Shown here piece by piece: positions 1 to 6,038 of a stretch of 6,394 nucleotides of DNA. The notes under the pieces are model-generated. The model ran no database searches. It saw only the letters and a program-made list of their open reading frames with translations, and was not told the origin of the DNA. The stretch lies in the NCBI GenBank assembly GCA_004297645.1, contig SCUG01000218.1, positions 1-6,394 of the forward strand, in the 5' to 3' direction. Each line of letters starts with the position of its first letter. The first letter of the stretch is position 1. Origin of the DNA: Saprospiraceae bacterium. GTDB lineage: Bacteria; Bacteroidota; Bacteroidia; Chitinophagales; Saprospiraceae. A program made the position numbers and the translations under genes.

Positions 1-453
1 GGCGAAAGGGATTCGCTCCGGCTGAGTTTCCAGAAACACCATTACGGGCCTTACGCCCACAACCTGACGCACCTGCTGCGGGCACTTGACGGCACTTACT
101 TAGTCGCTGAAAAAGGAACCGCCATTGCCGATTCCCGCCCCTTCGACCACCTCTTGCCGGTAGCGGAAAAACAGGAGGAGGTGGCGCAATACCTCCAAAC
201 TAACGGCTCGCCCGAACAGTGGGCACGCCTCCAAAAAGTGCAGACACTCATCGAAGGTTTCGAAACTCCCTTCGGCATGGAACTCCTGGCGACCGCCGAC
301 TGGCTGCTCAATGAAAACCCATCCTTCTCCAACGAGGCGCTTACCGCTGCCGTCCATGCCTGGAGTGAGCGTAAAAAACATCTCATGCAGCCCATGCACC
401 TTGCCGCCGCCGCACGCCGCCTGATGCAGTTCCGGCAGGAACTTTATGCGTGA
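1..453 (+). CDS. darG: DarG-type antitoxin (DNA ADP-ribosyl glycohydrolase), C-terminal part only
   Basis: The frame is open from the first base of the window and gives 150 residues ending at TGA 451-453; the start lies upstream. DarG removes the ADP-ribose that the DarT toxin places on thymidine in single-stranded DNA, and also binds DarT. The N-terminal macrodomain that does the hydrolysis is not in the window. What is seen is the C-terminal domain: the segment FQKHHYGPYAHNLTHLLRAL (residues 10-29) followed by DGTYL matches the conserved KxxYGPYAxNLxHxL block known from DarG C-termini. The rest is helical and ends in FRQELYA, with no sign of decay. The stop overlaps the GTG of the following restriction gene (GTGA), suggesting one operon with translational coupling. 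darT would be expected just upstream. Family assignment is by remembered motif; a related helical antitoxin domain is the main alternative. Confidence 0.78.
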   Translation, partial: GERDSLRLSFQKHHYGPYAHNLTHLLRALDGTYLVAEKGTAIADSRPFDHLLPVAEKQEEVAQYLQTNGSPEQWARLQKVQTLIEGFETPFGMELLATADWLLNENPSFSNEALTAAVHAWSERKKHLMQPMHLAAAARRLMQFRQELYA

Positions 454-863
454 AGGCTTCTTTTTTTAAAACACGTAACGAATATCCACTCCACGTGAAA
501 TTCAAATTCGACCACCACCAGGATTTTCAACTCGAAGCCATCAACGCCATTGCGGACCTGTTCGCCGGGCAGCCCCGTGCCGGAGACCTGGCGTTTTCGC
601 TGTCCGGCGCGGTGAGCGGCGGCTTGGGCACGATGGGGCAAACCGAACTGGGTTTCGGCAACCGCCTCCTCCTCGACGACGAAGCGGTTTTTGAAAACCT
701 GCTGGCCGTGCAGCGCCGCAACGGGCTGCTGCGGACAGGCGAACCCCGGCAGATGGGCAAAAATTTCACCGTCGAAATGGAGACGGGCACGGGCAAAACG
801 TACGTCTATCTGCGCACCATGTTCGAGTTGAACCACCGCTATGGCTTCAAAAAATTCATCGTG
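450..863 (+). pseudogene. Res remnant, 5' fragment (N-terminal helicase start with Walker A)
   Basis: Frame-0 portion of the broken restriction gene. It carries the Q-motif-like start and the motif I nucleotide-binding loop GTGKT, preceded by the family phrase GKNFTVEMETG. Beyond codon 861-863 the reading frame stays open to TGA 960-962, but residues after FIV no longer follow the family's expected IVVPSxAI continuation. The short stretch EFVRFSNGI (864-890) may derive from the middle of the gene, which would mean two separate losses rather than one; this is uncertain. Confidence 0.7.
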
Positions 864-894
864 GAATTCGTGCGTTTCTCCAACGGCATCAGGC

Positions 895-1410
895 AGGCTG
901 AAAGACTACCCCGTCAACCCGCAAAAATTCTTAGAAAGCGCCGTTCAGTGCATCCGGTTTGAATTGAACAAAGTGGTGCTGGAAGGGCTGGTGTATGAAA
1001 AAATGGAGGCAAAGCCCAATTACGAAGCCCGGCTTTTTGAAGAAAACGAGCATCCGTTTTTCTACAACAAGGAGCGGTTAGTGCGTACTGAAAAATCGGT
1101 CTATGATTTCATCCAGTGCGATTCGGAGGTGGAAGTTGGCTTCGCCGAAAAACTGAACGCCCGCCGGGAAATCTCTTATTTTCTGAAACTACCAAACTGG
1201 TTTTTGATTGACACGCCCGTTGGAAAATACAACCCCGATTGGGCGATTTTAAAAAAGAATGGTGAACTCGTTTATCTCATCCGGGAAACGAAATCCACGA
1301 AAGACCAGCTAAAGTTGCGCCTCGGCGAGCATTACAAAATCGAGTGCGGCAGGAAGCATTTTGCAGCAATCGGGGTGGATTATGACGTTTCGACGGAGGT
1401 GGATTTTTGA
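895..1410 (+). pseudogene. Res remnant, 3' fragment (PD-(D/E)XK nuclease end)
   Basis: Frame-1 portion, about 171 residues. It runs RLKDYPVNPQKFLE, LVYEKMEA, VRTEKSVYDFIQ, FAEKLNARREI, FLKLPNWFLIDTPVGKYNPDWA and YLIRETK, which in this order is the normal C-terminus of type III Res. The frame is open upstream to an ATG at 841, which is merely an out-of-frame codon inside the 5' fragment. If that start were used it would give a 189-residue nuclease-only protein with about 18 unrelated leading residues. I regard this as unlikely to be functional without the helicase. Confidence 0.7.
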
Positions 1411-1441
1411 GGTAAAAATCTTCAAAAAGAAGCCTATGTAT

Positions 1442-1571
1442 TAGACTTGTTGCGACGGGACTTCGGAGAAGTCCAATGTTGGTAGAAATTAGCAGTTCTA
1501 ACCCTGATTCGACCTCGGAGACGTTTTCTACCAATATTCGACCTCTCCGAGGTCTCGTCGCAACAAGTCTA
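1442..1571. mobile_element. MITE-like 130-bp palindromic element
   Basis: Two 47-nt arms, 1442-1488 and 1525-1571, are inverted copies of one another with no gaps and about 42 of 47 positions complementary. They surround a 36-nt centre. The outermost 16 bp are perfect (TAGACTTGTTGCGACG and its complement). Each arm holds a smaller palindrome of its own: 1458-1474 (stem GGACTTC, loop GGA) and 1540-1554 (stem GACCTC, loop TCC). A third copy of GACCTCGGAGA lies in the centre (1511-1521). No protein can be encoded. A TA at each outer end (1442-1443 and 1570-1571) could be a TA target duplication of the IS630/Tc1 kind, but no unambiguous longer duplication is seen. It lies 31 bp after the end of the broken Res gene. 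A long RNA hairpin or terminator function is possible instead. Confidence 0.65.
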
Positions 1572-1820
1572 TTGAATAGCCGTCTGTAAAATTGTCTGAA
1601 TAATCCAGGGATACTTATCAGCGATACCAGAAGAATGGAGCCACATTGCCGATGGCCGTCCCAAAAAATTCCCCACAATGTTTATCTTGTGCGAGCAAAT
1701 AAATATTGTTGGCAGGCCGGCAGTAATTCCGGCACTGCCCCATTGAACCACAGGAGGAGGCCATTCTCCGGGTTTCATCTTGCACAAAGCCGGATATCCG
1801 AATATGAAATCATTTGTACC
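1569..1820 (-). other. Unrecognised antisense reading frame, possible gene remnant
   Basis: On the - strand an open frame runs from inside the mntH 5' end down to a TAG at 1571-1569, a stop supplied by the tip of the palindromic element. Between about 1820 and 1572 the translation is protein-like (for example PPPVVQWGSAGITAGLP, then HKINIVGNFLGRP, then ADKYPWIIQTILQT), rich in Gly-Pro turns and hydrophobic stretches. I do not recognise a family. It might be the decayed end of a gene interrupted by the neighbouring element, or chance. The overlap with the transporter start argues against an intact gene. Confidence 0.2.
1711..1739. promoter_or_regulatory. Stable hairpin upstream of the transporter gene
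   Basis: GGCAGGCCGG (1711-1720) pairs with CCGGCACTGCC (1729-1739), giving a 10-bp stem with one bulged A and an 8-nt loop. No U-run follows, so it is not a classic intrinsic terminator. It sits 65 nt before the mntH ATG and could be part of the leader. A 10-bp perfect palindrome CGGATATCCG (1791-1800) lies just before the start. No metal riboswitch, MntR or Fur box could be recognised, and no convincing Bacteroidota promoter (TAnnTTTG) was found. Role unknown. Confidence 0.3.
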
Positions 1821-3690
1821 AAAATCCTTAGAAGAAGTACATTCCAGCATTGACACCACGCAGAGAAGGGGATTCTTCCGCAAATTGCTGGCCTTCATGG
1901 GGCCGGCCTACCTAATAAGCGTGGGCTATATGGACCCCGGCAACTGGGCCACGGACATTGCCGGCGGCAGCCGCTACGGCTACGCCCTGATTTGGGTGCT
2001 GCTCATGTCGAACCTCATGGCCCTGCTGCTGCAAAGCCTCAGCTCCCGGCTGGGCATCGTCAGCGGGCGGGATTTGGCGCAAGCCTCGAAGGAAACTTAC
2101 AGCCGCCCCGTCAATTTTGTCCTGTACCTGCTGGCCGAAATTGCCATCGCCGCTACCGACCTGGCCGAGGTACTCGGCATGGCCATAGGGTTGCAACTCC
2201 TCTTCGGATTGCCGTTAGTGTGGGGCGTCCTGCTCACCTTTCTCGACACTTTCATCCTGCTGTTTCTCATCCAAAAGGGCATGCGCATTATGGAGGCCTT
2301 TATTTTGGCCCTTGTCGCCATCATCGGGGGGGCGTTTCTGGTAGAAATGTTTTTTGCTAAACCGGACATGGGCGAGCTGGTCACCGGGTTCCTCCCCACC
2401 CTGCCCGATGAGTCGGCCCTGTACATTGCCATCGGCATCATCGGGGCCACGGTGATGCCCCACAATCTGTACCTGCACTCTTCGTTGGTGCAATCCCGGA
2501 AATTTGTAAAAAACATGGCGCAGACGAAGGGAGCGCTGCGCTTCAATTTCATTGATTCGGCCATAGCCCTGAATTTGGCTTTTTTTGTCAATACTGCCAT
2601 CCTCGTATTGGCCGCCGCCACCTTTTACCAGGCCGGCATGTTCGATGTCTCGGAAATTCAGGATGCCTATCGCTTTCTGGAGCCGATACTCGGCTCGAAG
2701 CTGGCGCCCATTTGTTTTGCCGTGGCGCTCATCGCCGCCGGGCAAAGCTCCACGCTGACGGGTACCCTCGCCGGGCAAATCGTCATGGAGGGCTATTTAA
2801 ACCTGCGCATACAACCCTGGCTGCGACGCATCATCACGCGGATGCTGGCCATCGTGCCGGCTGTGCTGGCTATTACTTTTTTGGGCGAAGGCGTCACGGG
2901 CGACATGCTCATCCTGAGCCAGGTGGTACTGAGCCTGCAATTGGGCTTTGCCATCATTCCGCTCATTCACTTTGTGAGCGACCGCCACCGCATGGGTAAG
3001 CTGACCATCGGGCCGGTGCTGAAAACCCTATCGTGGATTTGCGCCCTCATCATCGTGGCGCTCAACGTAAAATTGGTGGTGGAGGAAATTACTTCGTGGC
3101 TTAGCGCCTCCGAGTCGCCTCTCGTGCTCTGGCTGACGGTGGTGCCATTGGCCGCGGGAGCGGCAGGCCTGCTGCTGTACGTCAGTTTTGCCCCCCTTAT
3201 AAAATCCATGTTGCGGGAGCAAAAACACCATCCGCACGCCACGCCCGGCTCGTTTTCTGTTTTTGAAAAAAAAGAATTCAAGCGCATCGCCGTGGCGGTG
3301 GACTTTAGCGACATGGACGAACTCACCCTCAAATATGCCCTGTCAATGGGCGCCCCCGGAGCGTCCTACCTGCTGATTCACGTGGTGGAATCGGCCGGTG
3401 CCCTTTTGCTGGGCGATGAAATCCGCGACCTCGAAACCACCGCCGATAAAGAACGTTTGGAATTTTATGCCCGTGAGCTGACCGCTAAAGGCATTCCGGT
3501 GAAAACGTACCTCGGCTTTGGCAATCCCAAAACGAGCATCCCACACGCCGTGCAGGAATACAATGCCGGCCTGCTCGTGCTCGGCGCTCACGGCCACCGG
3601 CTTTTCAAAGACCTCGTCTTTGGAACTACCGTTGACTCGGTGCGCCACAACGTGAGCATCCCCGTGTTCATCGTGCGGGAGGATGGGTGA
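1804..3690 (+). CDS. mntH: Nramp-family divalent metal transporter fused to a universal stress protein domain
   Basis: The protein has 628 residues from ATG 1804. The frame extends to TTG 1780, but MKSFVPKS is the more natural start and neither has a well-placed ribosome site. Residues 30-475 are an Nramp transporter: about eleven hydrophobic segments, the TM1 metal-site motif DPGN (44-47) after GPAYLISVGYM, and the TM6 motif MPHN (218-221) followed by LYLHSSLVQSR. The Met in MPHN is the residue linked to selectivity for Mn/Fe-type transition metals over Mg and Ca, so proton-coupled Mn(II)/Fe(II) uptake at the inner membrane is the expected role. Residues 492-628 form a UspA-like domain (FKRIAVAVDFSD, then LLIHVVES) ending in GAHG-9x-GT (G594, G597, G607, T608), the ATP-binding signature of ATP-type Usp proteins. 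This cytosolic domain is extra to ordinary MntH (about 400-450 residues) and may sense nucleotide or regulate transport. The gene stands alone on this strand and converges on the next gene 8 bp away. Confidence 0.93.
   Translation: MKSFVPKSLEEVHSSIDTTQRRGFFRKLLAFMGPAYLISVGYMDPGNWATDIAGGSRYGYALIWVLLMSNLMALLLQSLSSRLGIVSGRDLAQASKETYSRPVNFVLYLLAEIAIAATDLAEVLGMAIGLQLLFGLPLVWGVLLTFLDTFILLFLIQKGMRIMEAFILALVAIIGGAFLVEMFFAKPDMGELVTGFLPTLPDESALYIAIGIIGATVMPHNLYLHSSLVQSRKFVKNMAQTKGALRFNFIDSAIALNLAFFVNTAILVLAAATFYQAGMFDVSEIQDAYRFLEPILGSKLAPICFAVALIAAGQSSTLTGTLAGQIVMEGYLNLRIQPWLRRIITRMLAIVPAVLAITFLGEGVTGDMLILSQVVLSLQLGFAIIPLIHFVSDRHRMGKLTIGPVLKTLSWICALIIVALNVKLVVEEITSWLSASESPLVLWLTVVPLAAGAAGLLLYVSFAPLIKSMLREQKHHPHATPGSFSVFEKKEFKRIAVAVDFSDMDELTLKYALSMGAPGASYLLIHVVESAGALLLGDEIRDLETTADKERLEFYARELTAKGIPVKTYLGFGNPKTSIPHAVQEYNAGLLVLGAHGHRLFKDLVFGTTVDSVRHNVSIPVFIVREDG
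3277..3687 (+). other. UspA domain of the transporter fusion (residues 492-628)
   Basis: This is a complete alpha/beta nucleotide-binding fold of about 137 residues in frame with the transporter. It has the first-strand Asp of RIAVAVDFS (D500), a middle helix rich in charged residues (DLETTADKERLEFYARELTA), the strand LLVLGAHG, and the G-2x-G-9x-G(T) loop. It ends in the usual VSIPVFIVR strand. All key positions are present, so nucleotide binding is likely; a KdpD- or CLC-like cytosolic regulatory role is inference. Confidence 0.88.
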
Positions 3691-3704
3691 CGGCGGCGTC
3701 ACCC
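3685..3704. terminator. Shared hairpin between convergent genes, carrying both stop codons
   Basis: GGGTGACG (3685-3692) and CGTCACCC (3697-3704) form an 8-bp perfect stem with the 4-nt loop GCGG. The TGA of the transporter (3688-3690) lies in the left arm and the TGA of the opposite-strand gene (complement of 3699-3701) in the right arm, so the structure is formed by transcripts from either side. There is no T-run on either side, so if it terminates transcription it is not by the standard intrinsic mechanism; transcript-end protection is an alternative. Confidence 0.45.
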
Positions 3705-4451
3705 CCGCCTGCGCACCAACTCCAGCACCCCATTGATGAAGGTCAGCGGGTGGATGGGGTTGCCCGGCACGTAAAGGTCCACCTTGTATTTTTCCAAGAA
3801 ACGGCGGTCGAGGGCGGGGCTGCCTGCGAAGATGCCGCCGCTGATGGCATCGGTGCCGGCGAGGATGATTATTTTCGGCTCCGGCACGGCGTCGTAGCAG
3901 ATTTGCAGCGGCCGGGCCATGTTCTCCGAAAAAGGCCCCGTGATGACGATGCCGTCGGCATGGCGGGGTGAAGCCACGAACTCGATGCCGTAGCGGCCCA
4001 TGTCGAAGTTGACATTGCTGCAAGCACCCAACTCCATCTCGCAACTTGCATCGCCGCCCGCCGACACTTGCCGCAGCTTGAGCGAGCCGCTGAAGTATTC
4101 ACTGATTTCTTTCCGGATCAAGACTGGGTTCAGCTCGATGGGCTGACCGCCGCCTGCCTGCACGATGAGGCGCTCCCGCTCGTTGGTGGCGATTTTATAA
4201 TCCTTCGTAAATTGGATGAGGCTGGGTTGGGCAAAAGCGCACTCGCCGCAGAAGGTGCATTTCCCTAAATCAATGGACAAGGGTTGCAGACTGATGGCGC
4301 CCGTGGGGCAAAGGTCTTCCAACCCGGCGGTGCCGTCTGCCCCGGCGGCGATGAGGGGCCTGCCCCGGAACACGCCCGGCGCCTGTGCCGCCGTGGGGTC
4401 GGGGATGTATTGCTTGCCCTGGTGGGCCAAAATTTTGATGGTGTTTAGCAT
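3699..4451 (-). CDS. Ferredoxin-NuoB-like small subunit of a hydrogenase-related complex (HycG/HyfI-like), N2 ligands lost
   Basis: 250 residues. Residues 35-80 form a ferredoxin-like domain. C65, C68 and C71 (CTFCGEC) plus C48 (CPTGAI) supply one complete [4Fe-4S] set. The second cluster of a normal 2[4Fe-4S] ferredoxin is missing: no first CxxCxxC, and the late CP is QP (Q75). Residues 125-245 follow the NuoB/HycG fold: CEMELGA, FDMGRYGIEFVASPRHADG, ITGPFSENM, PKIIILAG, SGGIF, VDLYVPGNP. In relatives this fold holds the N2-type cluster with four Cys. Here only C137 remains; the partner position is D134, the GxC position is D201 (GTDAISGG) and the PGCP position is N231 (PGNP). C144 is close by but off the usual positions. 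Electron transfer through N2 is therefore doubtful. The gene follows the large subunit by 90 bp in the same direction and probably forms a complex with it. The start ATG is preceded by an A-rich leader (AAAAAGTTTTAAAA). Confidence 0.85.
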   Translation of the reverse strand: MLNTIKILAHQGKQYIPDPTAAQAPGVFRGRPLIAAGADGTAGLEDLCPTGAISLQPLSIDLGKCTFCGECAFAQPSLIQFTKDYKIATNERERLIVQAGGGQPIELNPVLIRKEISEYFSGSLKLRQVSAGGDASCEMELGACSNVNFDMGRYGIEFVASPRHADGIVITGPFSENMARPLQICYDAVPEPKIIILAGTDAISGGIFAGSPALDRRFLEKYKVDLYVPGNPIHPLTFINGVLELVRRRG

Positions 4452-4541
4452 TTTTAAAACTTTTTCCAGAGGTCTGTGGGAGGTTTAGAAGGTTTAGGCC
4501 TAAACCTCCGAAACTTATTACACCTTCTAAACCCTCTCCAA
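4452..4541 (-). repeat. Intercistronic inverted-repeat cluster (GGTTTAG family)
   Basis: The 90-bp gap between the two complex I-like genes holds two direct copies of GGTTTAG (4482-4488, 4491-4497) and two inverted copies (4500-4506, 4527-4533). They allow mutually exclusive stems: a 16-nt perfect palindrome GGTTTAGGCCTAAACC at 4491-4506, a 9-bp stem 4479-4487 with 4501-4509, and a perfect 12-bp stem 4482-4493 with 4522-4533. No T-run follows on the - strand. It may set the ratio of the two subunits by processing or partial termination, or be a small mobile repeat. Confidence 0.5.
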
Positions 4542-6038
4542 CTACAAATCATGCCCGCAATAGGACAAGTCAAAACTCTTGTTGCAAATGGGGAAATCCG
4601 AAATCTCGTTGTTCCGCACCGACATGGCCACCGCCAGCCAGTTGTGAAACGAGGGGTCTTTCACCTTGTAATGTTGCAACTTCCCGCCCGGCCCAGTGAT
4701 GGCGCAGTGACAAATTTCGCCCCGCCAGCCTTCCACCAGCGATAGCGAAAAGGCATTGGCGGCAGGTGCATGCAGTGCCATCCTATTACCCGAAGGGGCG
4801 GGTATTTTTTCCAACAGTTGCCGGATGTATCCGAGCGATTGTCTGATTTCCTGCCGCCGCATTTGGGCACGTGAGTACACGTCGCCGTGGTGCTTGACCA
4901 CGGGTTTGTGCGCCAGTTGAAGGTAGCCGTCGTGGGGGTGCGAGGCTCGCACGTCGCGGGCGATGCAGCTCGTGCGGGCTGCCATTCCCACTGCCCCGAA
5001 CGACCAGGCGTCCTCCTCGCTTACCACGCCGGTGCGCTCGAAACGGGCCTGCACACTCGGCAGGGTGAAAGTCTTGCGGCACATTTCTAAATAGTCGGGT
5101 TCGTAGGCATCGAGGATTTGGCGAAGCCGGTCACCAAGTTCGGGGGTGAAGGGGAAGTTGGAATACCCCGCCCGGATGAGGCCTTTGGCAAAGCGGTTGC
5201 CGCACCACTCCTGGAAAAAATTGATGAGTGGCGTTCGCAACCTGCCGAACACTGCACTGCCGAGCTGATAAGCCACGTCGGTGCACATGGCGCTCAGGTC
5301 GCCCGTGTGCACGGCAAGGCGCTCCAGTTCAAGGGCGAGGGTTCGGGCAAAGCGAAGGTCTTCGCCTGGCTGAAAGCCAGCGAGGCTCTCCCATAGGTTG
5401 ACGAATGCGGTGGTGTGCCCGGCCACCGTATCGCCGGCGATACCCTCCGCCAGGGTGTGGCGTTGCAGCAGTTTTTCTTTTTGTAAAAAAAGTGCCTCCA
5501 CACCCCGGTGCTGAAAACCCAACTGAATTTCGAGGTGCCAGATTTGCTCGCCGTTGCAGATGAAACGGAAGTGCCCCGGCTCGATGATTCCGGCGTGGAT
5601 AGGCCCCACGCCCACCTCGTGGAGTTCCTCACTTTCGATGCGGAAGAAGGGGTAGTTGGCGATTTGCGAAGCCTTGTCTGTCCGGTTGAAGGGGAAGCGA
5701 AGTGGTTTCAGCCAGGGGTGGCCGCTGTAACCCACGCCATAATTTTCGTGGATTTCACGCTCAAATTTCTGGAATGCCAGCCGGTGTTTGCTTAGCGATG
5801 GGTATGTTTTTGACGGCTCCATACGGGTGGAGGACAAGTAGATTTCCGCCGTCGCATCGTTGGCGATGCAACTAAATACCCTGACCGCTTCGCCCTCCGG
5901 CACGCCGAAATAGCTCACGACGTGGTTTTCCAACTTTGCCAACAACCCCGTGTTTTGGGCCAAAAAGGCGTCGTAGCCCAATTCGGGAATGGCGCTCAGC
6001 GGGCAGGTTTCGTTGTTTTTTATACTGTGGTATTTCAT
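4542..6038 (-). CDS. NuoC-NuoD fusion large subunit of a hydrogenase-related (Ehr/HyfG-like) complex without NiFe ligands
   Basis: 498 residues from ATG 6038. Residues 20-115 are a NuoC (30-kDa) domain ending in FEREIHENYGVGYSGHP, the counterpart of EREIxDMFGIxFxGHP. Residues 140-498 are a NuoD/HycE domain: VGPIHAGIIEPGHFRF, then HLEIQLGFQHRGVE, a helical core, and the tail DPSFHNWLAVAMSVRNNEI. The N-terminal NiFe motif ERICGxC...H reads EGIAGDTVAGH (198-208): the two Cys are A201 and T204, while H208 stays. The C-terminal motif DPCxxC reads D490-L-S-Y-C-G: the Cys positions are S492 and G495, with a displaced C494. No NiFe centre can be built, so this is not a working hydrogenase; it matches the pattern of hydrogenase-related complexes and of complex I NuoD. 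It probably heads a two-gene unit with the small subunit. Its upstream region lacks a recognisable ribosome site (ACGAAAAAGAC before ATG). Catalytic partner and substrate are unknown. Confidence 0.88.
   Translation of the reverse strand: MKYHSIKNNETCPLSAIPELGYDAFLAQNTGLLAKLENHVVSYFGVPEGEAVRVFSCIANDATAEIYLSSTRMEPSKTYPSLSKHRLAFQKFEREIHENYGVGYSGHPWLKPLRFPFNRTDKASQIANYPFFRIESEELHEVGVGPIHAGIIEPGHFRFICNGEQIWHLEIQLGFQHRGVEALFLQKEKLLQRHTLAEGIAGDTVAGHTTAFVNLWESLAGFQPGEDLRFARTLALELERLAVHTGDLSAMCTDVAYQLGSAVFGRLRTPLINFFQEWCGNRFAKGLIRAGYSNFPFTPELGDRLRQILDAYEPDYLEMCRKTFTLPSVQARFERTGVVSEEDAWSFGAVGMAARTSCIARDVRASHPHDGYLQLAHKPVVKHHGDVYSRAQMRRQEIRQSLGYIRQLLEKIPAPSGNRMALHAPAANAFSLSLVEGWRGEICHCAITGPGGKLQHYKVKDPSFHNWLAVAMSVRNNEISDFPICNKSFDLSYCGHDL

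Larger units (their letters stand above)
450..1410 (+). pseudogene. res: Type III restriction endonuclease Res subunit, internally deleted and frameshifted
   Basis: Type III Res subunits are ATP-dependent helicase-nucleases of roughly 900-1000 residues that act with a Mod methyltransferase. Here about 138 N-terminal residues in one frame (450 to about 863) include the family start KFKFDHHQDFQLEAI and the Walker A motif METGTGKT (777-800), then LNHRYGFKKFIV. The family should continue into the rest of the helicase, but from about 864-897 the sequence jumps, in the next frame, to the family C-terminus (NPQKFLESAVQ and onward to TGA 1408-1410). This end keeps the PD-(D/E)XK nuclease: D in YNPDWA (codon at 1237) and ExK in IRETK (1285-1293). 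DEAH and the later helicase motifs are absent, so no working enzyme is expected. The start may be GTG 450 (overlapping the darG stop) or GTG 495, which begins at the family-like MKFKFD. An assembly error at the join is the main alternative. Confidence 0.85.

Noticed and set aside
444..836. - strand frame opposite the Res remnant
   Set aside because: It is antisense to recognisable Res motifs including Walker A, with no protein-like features of its own.
841..894. ATG 841 as a true start of a nuclease-only protein
   Set aside because: The codon is an out-of-frame ATG within the Res phrase RYGFKK; the first 18 residues are unrelated to the family and no ribosome site is seen.
1780..1803. TTG 1780 as the start of the transporter
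   Set aside because: It would add MHKAGYPN before MKSFVPKS without family support. The strong purine run AGGAGGAGG (1752-1760) is too far from either start (about 20 and 43 nt) to decide it.
2097..2778. - strand frames opposite the transporter
   Set aside because: They are antisense to conserved Nramp coding sequence and show no family features.
3343..4044. Long - strand frame across the mntH 3' end and the small subunit gene
   Set aside because: It overlaps two well-recognised proteins in another frame and its translation is low-complexity (His, Arg, Gly, Pro), typical of a shadow frame.
4887..5396. + strand frames opposite the large subunit
   Set aside because: They are shadows of the conserved NuoD-like coding sequence.
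4542..6038. A functional [NiFe] hydrogenase or formate hydrogenlyase large subunit
   Set aside because: Both CxxC motifs are absent at the aligned positions, so no NiFe centre can form.
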